DNA from: an uncultured Collinsella sp.
GTDB lineage: Bacteria; Actinomycetota; Coriobacteriia; Coriobacteriales; Coriobacteriaceae
Assembly: GCA_900550965.1 (NCBI GenBank)
Contig: URUC01000071.1
Location: forward strand, 1-10,186
Length of the DNA stretch: 10,186 nt
Direction of reading: 5' to 3'
In this document: piece after piece, positions 1-5,120 of the stretch
Layout of the letters: each line of letters opens with the position of its first letter
How positions within the stretch are numbered: position 1 is the first letter of the stretch
Notes under the pieces: model-generated
What the model was told of the DNA's origin: nothing
What the model saw: only the letters and a program-made list of their open reading frames with translations
The model's database searches: none
Position numbers and translations under genes: made by a program

Positions 1-445
1 TCGCCTGCGAGCGGCGAAATGCCGGGTCGCCGCGCTCGATGAGCAAGGGCTTAAGACCTGCTTCGGCGAGCGTAAGCGCAGCGAAAAGGCCGGCGCATCC
101 GGCGCCGACAACGACAGGGCGTTCTTGAGGTGCGTCGGAGGCGGGGGAGGGGAATGAAGGCTCATCGTCTTCTATCGCGCGTACGCGCGAGCGGTCACGC
201 TCGACAACGCTGTCGACTGCTTCTCGCTCGAGGTGGGGACTAGTCAGCTCAACACGAAAGCCCAGGATAAAATGGACGTCTCGTTTTTTGCGAGCGTCGA
301 TTGACTTGCGGTGGAGCTCGATGGACTTGATTTCGGAGTCCTTGCAACGTAGGACGCGCTTGGCGACTCGCTTGCCAACAATGAGACAGGCATTTTCATC
401 GCCGGCTTCATCGAGCGACGCGTTGACTTGGGTGATTTCGATCAT
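1..445 (-). CDS. FAD-dependent oxidoreductase, COG2509 type (N-terminal part, cut by window edge)
   Basis: This is the first 148 residues of a flavoprotein that continues beyond the left edge. Reading back from 445, the N-terminal domain carries a segment reading RKSIDARKKRDVHF (about residues 46-59), which I know as a hallmark of the uncharacterised 'FAD-dependent dehydrogenase' family COG2509. A low-complexity Ser/Pro linker (about 95-108) follows, then the FAD-binding dinucleotide fold VVVGAGCAGLFAAL (111-124) ending in an acidic ERG at 137-139. Family members usually run to roughly 450-550 residues, so most of the catalytic part is missing. The ATG start is supported by a strong ribosome site, TAAGGAG, six bases upstream. 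In the GxGxxG loop a Cys stands where Pro is common in this family. The substrate is unknown. It lies downstream of another flavoprotein gene but is separated from it by a hairpin, so it may be only partly co-transcribed. The family call is fairly safe; the function is not known. Confidence 0.85.
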   Translation of the reverse strand, partial: MIEITQVNASLDEAGDENACLIVGKRVAKRVLRCKDSEIKSIELHRKSIDARKKRDVHFILGFRVELTSPHLEREAVDSVVERDRSRVRAIEDDEPSFPSPASDAPQERPVVVGAGCAGLFAALTLAEAGLKPLLIERGDPAFRRSQA

Positions 446-451
446 CGAGGT

Positions 452-458
452 CTCCTTA
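452..458 (-). promoter_or_regulatory. Ribosome binding site of the COG2509-type flavoprotein
   Basis: On the minus strand TAAGGAG lies six bases before the ATG at 445. It fixes the start codon of this truncated gene, which lacks an annotated stop in the window. Confidence 0.8.
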
Positions 459-471
459 GAGGCAAGAAAGA

Positions 472-495
472 GGCCGTCCGGTATTCCAGACGGCC
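472..495 (-). terminator. Hairpin between the two flavoprotein genes, possible terminator
   Basis: A perfect 7-bp inverted repeat (GGCCGTC at 472-478 and GACGGCC at 489-495) encloses a 10-base loop. On the minus strand it lies about 30 bases after the stop of the BaiN-like gene and is followed by CTCTTTCTT, a broken T-rich run rather than a clean one. It most likely ends or attenuates transcription before the next flavoprotein gene. No promoter is obvious in the roughly 25 bases between it and the next ribosome site, so partial read-through is plausible. Confidence 0.6.
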
Positions 496-525
496 CGAAT
501 GCGTTTTTGATTATAGACTGCGCGG

Positions 526-1797
526 CTACAGGCTGCTTGCAGCGCGAATGCCCGAGATCCAGGCCCACGCAAGGTTAAAGCCTCCGCAATCGGCGTCGAT
601 GTCGAGCGCTTCACCGCAAACGTAAAGCGGAGCGTCGACAACGCTGCGCGCGCGTAGGCTGGGTGTTGAGATACTCTCGACAGATACGCCACCACGCGTG
701 ACCTGCGCTGAGCGCTCCTCGGCTGTTCCCTCGACGAGCAACTTAAAGTGCTTGAGGATCGAGACCAGATGGATGACATCGTTGGAGCCTGGATGGCACT
801 GCTCGAACGCTGTGCAGACGACGCGGGAGAGTTGCGGGGCGAGCATGCCGTCGAGCCAACGGGGATCGCGGGGTGAAAAGTCACCGAACAGCTCAACGCG
901 CCGGTTGAGCATATCGAGCAACTCGTCTTTGGAGAGGTCGGGGAAAACGTCGAGCAGGATCGTATCGCCGTGCTGGATACGACGAGAGAGGTTGAAGACA
1001 GCGACACCCGAGATACCGAAGGTTCGAAACAGCACTTCACCGTCTTCGTGCCAGAGCTCATTATGATTGCGGGCGAGCGTCAAGCGGGCACGGACGCGCA
1101 GGCCATCCAACGTCTTGAGTGCCGCTCGATCGCCAACGACCGTTGCCGATACGGGGCAGAGGATGGGGCGCAGCGAAGTGAGGGGAAGGCGAAACGTATC
1201 GGCGATACCGGTGGGGTTGCCGCCCGTAGCGATAATTACGGCATGTGCCTGCAGGGCCTCGTTCTTGCGAGGGACATCGGCGAGCGCCTTCCGAAGCGAG
1301 CGGAGCTCCGATTTTCGGTCGTCGTGCTTTTTTGCCTTGAGCGCCCGCGCTGGACGGTCTATTTGGAGTGCCCAGCCTTCGGAAGCTTTGTACGCCGAGG
1401 CAACGTTGGCTCCGCAGATTAAGGTGATACCTAGGCGGTCGCAAACGCTGAGAAGCGCGTCGCGCACCGATTCGGCGCGAAGGGAGCGCGGGTACAGCCG
1501 GCCTTCCTCGGAGGTTGTCATGATGCCCAGCGAGGAGAAGAAACCCATAAGCTCTTGTTCGGGCTGGGGGCCCATGACGGATTCGACGAATGCGGGGTGG
1601 TTATACCGCTGAGGATCAATCGATTCGTTGGAGAGGTTGCAACGGCCGTTACCGGTCGCAAGGAGCTTGAGGCCGCAGGCGACATCGCGCTCAACGATGC
1701 AGACGCTTTTGCCAGCGCGTGCGGCCGTAATGGCGGCGGCGAGGCCTGAAGCCCCGCCGCCGATTACCAAGACGTCATAGAGGGCGCTCGCGTTCAC
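526..1797 (-). CDS. NAD(P)/FAD-dependent oxidoreductase, BaiN/HI0933 family
   Basis: This 423-residue protein has the usual length for the family. It opens with a Rossmann FAD-binding motif VIGGGASGLAAAITAARAG (residues 11-29) and an acidic ERD at 36-38. The family signature LLATGNGRCNLSN follows at 45-57. Further family blocks are ATGGNPTG at 190-197, FRTFGISGVAVFNLSR at 257-272, TRGGV at 367-371 and the C-terminal GEALDIDADCGGFNLAWAW at 395-413, which closes the FAD site. The family includes BaiN, a proposed bile-acid dehydration-pathway flavoprotein, but most members have no proven substrate, so no specific reaction is assigned. The start is GTG and immediately follows the TAA of mrp, with only a weak GAGG ribosome site inside the mrp tail, which suggests translational coupling. 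A strongly charged Lys/Arg/Glu/Asp-rich insertion occupies about residues 149-184. Family confidence is high. Confidence 0.92.
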   Translation of the reverse strand: MNASALYDVLVIGGGASGLAAAITAARAGKSVCIVERDVACGLKLLATGNGRCNLSNESIDPQRYNHPAFVESVMGPQPEQELMGFFSSLGIMTTSEEGRLYPRSLRAESVRDALLSVCDRLGITLICGANVASAYKASEGWALQIDRPARALKAKKHDDRKSELRSLRKALADVPRKNEALQAHAVIIATGGNPTGIADTFRLPLTSLRPILCPVSATVVGDRAALKTLDGLRVRARLTLARNHNELWHEDGEVLFRTFGISGVAVFNLSRRIQHGDTILLDVFPDLSKDELLDMLNRRVELFGDFSPRDPRWLDGMLAPQLSRVVCTAFEQCHPGSNDVIHLVSILKHFKLLVEGTAEERSAQVTRGGVSVESISTPSLRARSVVDAPLYVCGEALDIDADCGGFNLAWAWISGIRAASSL

Positions 1798-2628
1798 TTA
1801 GGCCTCGTCGGTCTCGTGCGGGGTAATAGCCTCGACGGCAGAGACTGCCTTGGGCAACATGCCATCGGGCAGCGCGGTCTCGACCTCGCCCTTATCGCAG
1901 GCCTCGGCGAGTGCCGGATTAATGGGAAGCTGGCCCAAGATGTCGAGGTTATAGCGCTCTGCGACCTCGGGGAGCTTGCTCTTGCCAAAGACCTCGATCT
2001 TCTTGCCGCAGTCGGGGCACTCAATATAGCTCATGTTCTCGACAATGCCCAGAATTGGGACGTTCATCTTCTCGGCCATGTTGACCGCCTTGGCGACGAT
2101 CATCGAGACCAGATCCTGCGGGCTCGTGACGATGACGATGCCGTCGACCGGCAGCGACTGGAAGACGGTGAGCGCGACGTCGCCTGTTCCCGGAGGCATG
2201 TCGACCAGTAGGTAGTCGATGGGGCCCCACGAGGTCTCGCTCCAGAACTGCCTAATGGCGCCTGCGATGACCGGACCGCGCCAAAGGACGGGGTCGGTCT
2301 CGTTTTGGAGCAGCAGGTTGGAGCTCATGACCTTGACGCCGTGCTCGGAGATTTCGGGCAGCATAAGGTTGCCAAGGGCATGGACGTGGCGTCCACTCAT
2401 ACCGAACATCTTGGGGATAGAGGGACCGGTGATGTCGGCATCGAGGACGCCGACCTTGTGGCCGTGACGGGCAAGCTCGGTGGCGATGGCACCGGTGACA
2501 AATGACTTGCCGACACCGCCCTTGCCGGAAAGCACGGCGATGACGCGCTTGACCTCGGACAGCGTGTTCTCCTCAAATTGCGACGGCGACGTTTGTCCGC
2601 CGGCGGCCTGTGCGTGTTCGCAACCCAT
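1798..2628 (-). CDS. mrp: Mrp/NBP35-family iron-sulfur cluster carrier ATPase
   Basis: This 276-residue cytoplasmic P-loop ATPase is of the MinD/Mrp superfamily. The deviant Walker A motif GKGGVGKS is at 35-42, the Walker A' region VLDADITGPSIP at 61-72, and the Walker B-like LLVDMPPGTGD at 140-150. The CPDC pair (Cys204, Cys207) is the site where Mrp/ApbC/NBP35 proteins bridge a 4Fe-4S cluster across the dimer. Such proteins bind and hand over Fe-S clusters to target enzymes. The start is set at the ATG at 2628 because AAAGGAG lies six bases upstream; an in-frame start further upstream would add 19 residues without support. The tail before the P-loop is short (about 34 residues) with a single Cys3-Glu-His5, not the four-Cys ferredoxin-like motif of eukaryotic NBP35. 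Its stop codon abuts the GTG of the flavoprotein gene, so the two form an operon. Confidence 0.95.
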   Translation of the reverse strand: MGCEHAQAAGGQTSPSQFEENTLSEVKRVIAVLSGKGGVGKSFVTGAIATELARHGHKVGVLDADITGPSIPKMFGMSGRHVHALGNLMLPEISEHGVKVMSSNLLLQNETDPVLWRGPVIAGAIRQFWSETSWGPIDYLLVDMPPGTGDVALTVFQSLPVDGIVIVTSPQDLVSMIVAKAVNMAEKMNVPILGIVENMSYIECPDCGKKIEVFGKSKLPEVAERYNLDILGQLPINPALAEACDKGEVETALPDGMLPKAVSAVEAITPHETDEA

Positions 2629-2634
2629 GTATGA

Positions 2635-2641
2635 CTCCTTT
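2635..2641 (-). promoter_or_regulatory. Ribosome binding site of mrp
   Basis: AAAGGAG on the minus strand, six bases before the ATG at 2628. It decides the start of mrp against the longer open frame beginning at 2685. Confidence 0.8.
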
Positions 2642-2683
2642 GTATATGCTGGGGCCGGGGCCCCGCGATGTGACACGAGCGTC

Positions 2684-2713
2684 ATTGTACCCTCGTTTGC
2701 GAGCGGGAGTCAT
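2684..2713 (-). promoter_or_regulatory. Candidate sigma-70 type promoter for mrp
   Basis: On the minus strand TACAAT (2684-2689) differs from the -10 consensus at one position. ATGACT (2708-2713), 18 bases upstream, matches four of six -35 positions. Transcription would begin near 2677, leaving a leader of about 50 bases with a GC-rich self-complementary block (2651-2664) upstream of the ribosome site. The spacer holds the short inverted repeat CTCG-TTTG-CGAG (2692-2703), and TGAC/GTCA arms flank the expected start (2671-2684). Either could be an operator, but both are short enough to occur by chance. Confidence 0.45.
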
Positions 2714-2724
2714 TTGCGATGCGT

Positions 2725-2759
2725 TTGGGCCGAGCGTGCTTGCAATACGATGGGCCCAA
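2725..2759 (-). terminator. Inverted repeat after the LtaS-like gene, possible terminator
   Basis: TTGGGCC at 2725-2731 and GGCCCAA at 2753-2759 form a perfect 7-bp inverted repeat with a 21-base loop, starting 14 bases beyond the stop of the LtaS-like gene. There is no T-run after it on the minus strand, so rho-independent termination is uncertain. The remaining part of this 145-bp gap holds the candidate mrp promoter. Confidence 0.35.
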
Positions 2760-2773
2760 GCGAATGGGCGGGC

Positions 2774-4927
2774 TTACTGAACTTTGCTGGCGAACTCGAG
2801 GTATTGCATGCGCTGCAGCTTGTCGATCGTCGAGGCGTAGGGGCTGTCTTTCGATTCCAAGTCGTAGCGCAGCCCGTCGGCACCGAGATAGCCGGCGACA
2901 TTGATGGTGGGCACATCTGACCTTGTCGCAAGCTGGGCCTTTTGGTAATTGGTGAGCGGGGCGCCGATCTTATTAAGGGTAATGGCTGCAATCTCGTTTG
3001 CCCCGACGGTGTCGTAGACGTTGAGCTCGGTATTGCCGGCGATCTCATAGTTAGCCCAGACGAGATATGTCGACTGATAGATACGGAAAGCGTGGCTTGC
3101 CGTATCTTCCTGAGGGTACAGCTCGTCGTTGAGAGTCGTTGCGGCGCTCGGCTGATGGTCGCCAAAAAAGACAAGAACAACCGGTCTGCCGATATTGCGG
3201 AGCTCGTTGATAAAGTACTCGAGGTCCCGGTCGGATGCGTTGATGCAGGTGAGATAGGTGTTGAGCGCGCTGTTGGCGCCTTCGCTGGCTCCCTCGACCC
3301 AATAGTTTGTCAGCTCTTCGGCGGGAACGGTGCCATAGTCGTAGCCGCCGTGATTTTGCATCGTGACGTCAAAGATGAACTGCGGCGCTTCGTCGGTTCT
3401 AAGCAGGTCGAGTATCTTGTCGTAGGTGACGTAGTCGCATACGCCGGCATGGTAATAGGGCGCACCTTCGAAATCGCCGATTGAAAGAAAGTCTCCAAAG
3501 CCCAGCTGCTGATAGATTTTATCTCGATGGTAGTTGACGGGGTTTTGCGGGTGCATAGCGGTAGTGGTATACCCAAGCTCTTTAAGGTCCTTTGCCAGGC
3601 TGTTTACGCCATTCATCTGATACAGCTGATAGGGGATCTTGCCTAATCCGACAAAGGCCGTTGTCGCTCCGGTCAAAAATTCGAATTCGGAGTTCGCCGT
3701 TCCGCCACCGGCGACCGAAGCGAGCATGGTGCCGCGAACAAGTGTGTCGGGAAGCGAGTTGTAGAATGCGGGGCCGGAGTACCCGGCCGCCTGGAGCTGC
3801 TCAAAGCACGAAAGGTCGCTAAAACTCTCGTTCATGACGGCAACAATCGTCGGCTTGATTTCATTGAACTGGGCAACGGCCGCCGCGCGCTGTTCGCTCG
3901 AGCCATATGTGCTGTCGTAGACGGCGGCGAGCTCCTGCTCGATGCTCTGCGCCTCATCGGGCGTATAGTCTTCGGGCTTCTCAATGGGCAACTCGTTGAC
4001 CATTTCGGTGAACGAAGTGATAAAACCCTGAGACGCATACGTGGTGATGGGCTGCCAACGGTCAAATCCAAAATCCAGCGCCTGCTCCAAGTCGATGTTG
4101 GAAAAGCCTGAGAGCCCCACAACGGTCACTAGCAGAAAAGCACAGAGGTTAGCGGCGATAGCGGGGAAGACATGGGTGGGCGTACGGAGCTTTCGCGGTC
4201 GGATGAGCGAAAGAAGCCCCAGGGAAATCTCCAGCAGGGCGAGAGAGGTTACGATTCCGGCGGTAAAGGTAAACTCGTATCCCTCGCTCACTTCCATTGC
4301 GGTGCCAAGGGCCAAGATATCGCTTGGCAGGATGGCTTCGCCTTTAAACGTTATGACGAAGTGCTCGGCAATGCCAAGGACGCAACAGACGACGGGCACG
4401 AGGACCATGACGCCTCCATGACGCTGTCCCAGCAAATAAAGGGAGAGCAGAACCGTCGCGAGCAACCCGACGGAAAACCCGAATGAGTTGGCGGGAATGC
4501 GATAGAACGTTTCGTTGCAGGCAATTTCGATTGAAACGAACGAGAGCGCTGAAACAGCGGCGATGACAAGGATGTCGCGGCAAATACAGGCAACCGTTCC
4601 CGTCGCAAGGTCGGTTTGGTCGATAAGTCCCGAAACCAAGGGCTCGACAAGAAGCATGACGGCGGCAGCACCGAGCGCCGAATAAGAAAGGACCCATAGG
4701 GAGCTGCCCTCATTTACGAGCGATTGATTCGTAATCCATGCAGCTACCACGCCGAGCGGGATGAGGAGCGTCGCGCACCAAAAGACGCGGGCAATGGGTG
4801 GCTTTTCGTTGCGTTTGATTGAAAAATACACGCGCACGACGACGGCGGCCACGATAAGGACGGCGATGAATATGGGCAGATTGGCCATGTCGCTCGAAGT
4901 GATTTCAAGGGGGATATCTTCGGTCAT
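2774..4927 (-). CDS. LTA synthase-family membrane protein (alkaline phosphatase/sulfatase fold)
   Basis: This 717-residue protein has a hydrophobic N-terminal half and an extracellular sulfatase-fold C-terminal half. I read about eight membrane segments (near 17-36, 46-66, 77-101, 115-135, 148-167, 171-191, 220-242, 254-273), then a linker and the catalytic domain from about 358. The LtaS active-site pattern is intact: Glu367 in MNESF, the nucleophile Thr410 in GGGTANSEFEF, His526 in QNHGGYD, and Asp590-His591 in FFGDH. In LtaS these residues bind Mn2+ and form the phosphoglycerol-threonine intermediate; the enzyme then polymerises glycerol phosphate from phosphatidylglycerol. By homology this protein transfers a phosphoglycerol-like group to an envelope glycopolymer or glycolipid; the acceptor is unknown. 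The start is placed at 4927 because AGAGGAA lies five bases upstream; an upstream in-frame start would add 25 residues that include an unconvincing Cys-Cys stretch. The gene stands alone, divergent from uvrA. The family is certain, the exact product is not. Confidence 0.9.
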   Translation of the reverse strand: MTEDIPLEITSSDMANLPIFIAVLIVAAVVVRVYFSIKRNEKPPIARVFWCATLLIPLGVVAAWITNQSLVNEGSSLWVLSYSALGAAAVMLLVEPLVSGLIDQTDLATGTVACICRDILVIAAVSALSFVSIEIACNETFYRIPANSFGFSVGLLATVLLSLYLLGQRHGGVMVLVPVVCCVLGIAEHFVITFKGEAILPSDILALGTAMEVSEGYEFTFTAGIVTSLALLEISLGLLSLIRPRKLRTPTHVFPAIAANLCAFLLVTVVGLSGFSNIDLEQALDFGFDRWQPITTYASQGFITSFTEMVNELPIEKPEDYTPDEAQSIEQELAAVYDSTYGSSEQRAAAVAQFNEIKPTIVAVMNESFSDLSCFEQLQAAGYSGPAFYNSLPDTLVRGTMLASVAGGGTANSEFEFLTGATTAFVGLGKIPYQLYQMNGVNSLAKDLKELGYTTTAMHPQNPVNYHRDKIYQQLGFGDFLSIGDFEGAPYYHAGVCDYVTYDKILDLLRTDEAPQFIFDVTMQNHGGYDYGTVPAEELTNYWVEGASEGANSALNTYLTCINASDRDLEYFINELRNIGRPVVLVFFGDHQPSAATTLNDELYPQEDTASHAFRIYQSTYLVWANYEIAGNTELNVYDTVGANEIAAITLNKIGAPLTNYQKAQLATRSDVPTINVAGYLGADGLRYDLESKDSPYASTIDKLQRMQYLEFASKVQ

Positions 4928-4932
4928 GGACG

Positions 4933-4939
4933 TTCCTCT
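4933..4939 (-). promoter_or_regulatory. Ribosome binding site of the LtaS-like gene
   Basis: AGAGGAA on the minus strand lies five bases before the ATG at 4927. It supports this start rather than the longer frame opening at 5002. Confidence 0.7.
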
Positions 4940-4954
4940 GGTACAGCAAATTAA

Positions 4955-4977
4955 GTTCAGTATTAGATTACTGTAAC
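4955..4977. promoter_or_regulatory. AT-rich imperfect palindrome upstream of the LtaS-like gene, possible operator
   Basis: The left arm GTTCAGTA (4955-4962) and the right arm TACTGTAAC (4969-4977) are reverse complements except for one extra T, around a 6-base centre. The repeat sits 28 to 50 bases before the ATG of the LtaS-like gene, inside the only clearly AT-rich stretch nearby, which is where its promoter should lie. I cannot fix -35/-10 boxes with confidence there. A dimeric regulator binding this element is inference. Confidence 0.4.
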
Positions 4978-5045
4978 CTTTCCACGGCATTTCGAGAAAC
5001 AAAGCGCCCGATACGCAAAGCTAAAGGTCTGCGAATCTTGTATTA

Positions 5046-5059
5046 CGAACATCTGTGCG
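5046..5059. promoter_or_regulatory. LexA-type SOS box upstream of uvrA
   Basis: CGAAC (5046-5050), four spacer bases, then GTGCG (5055-5059). The Gram-positive/actinobacterial LexA box is CGAAC-N4-GTTCG; nine of ten conserved positions match and the left half-site is perfect. It lies 62 bases before the uvrA ATG. uvrA belongs to the SOS regulon in many bacteria, so the position is what is expected for DNA-damage control. LexA itself is not in the window. Confidence 0.6.
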
Positions 5060-5086
5060 CGTCGAGTGCGCTAAACTCATCGGCAG

Positions 5087-5092
5087 TATGAT
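5087..5092 (+). promoter_or_regulatory. Candidate -10 box for uvrA
   Basis: TATGAT matches the -10 consensus at five of six positions and lies 28 bases before the uvrA ATG, just downstream of the SOS box. No good -35 hexamer is visible at 16-18 bases; the best is TCGAGT (5062-5067) at 19 bases, with three matches. The SOS box would then sit immediately upstream of the promoter core. Confidence 0.35.
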
Positions 5093-5109
5093 TCGATGCA
5101 ATAGGAGGC

Positions 5110-5115
5110 AAGGAG
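5110..5115 (+). promoter_or_regulatory. Ribosome binding site of uvrA
   Basis: AAGGAG lies five bases before the ATG at 5121. A second AGGAGG at 5103-5108 is too far away to be optimal. This choice excludes the GTG-initiated extension from 5055, whose first codons would overlap the SOS box. Confidence 0.8.
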
Positions 5116-5120
5116 CTTCC

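Noticed and set aside
456..1612. Several open frames over the BaiN-like gene in other frames
   Set aside because: They show no family motifs, whereas the minus-strand 526-1797 frame carries every block of the HI0933 family.
5055..5120. 22-residue N-terminal extension of UvrA
   Set aside because: The GTG start has no ribosome site, would overlap the SOS box, and the residues do not resemble UvrA; AAGGAG before 5121 fits the standard start.
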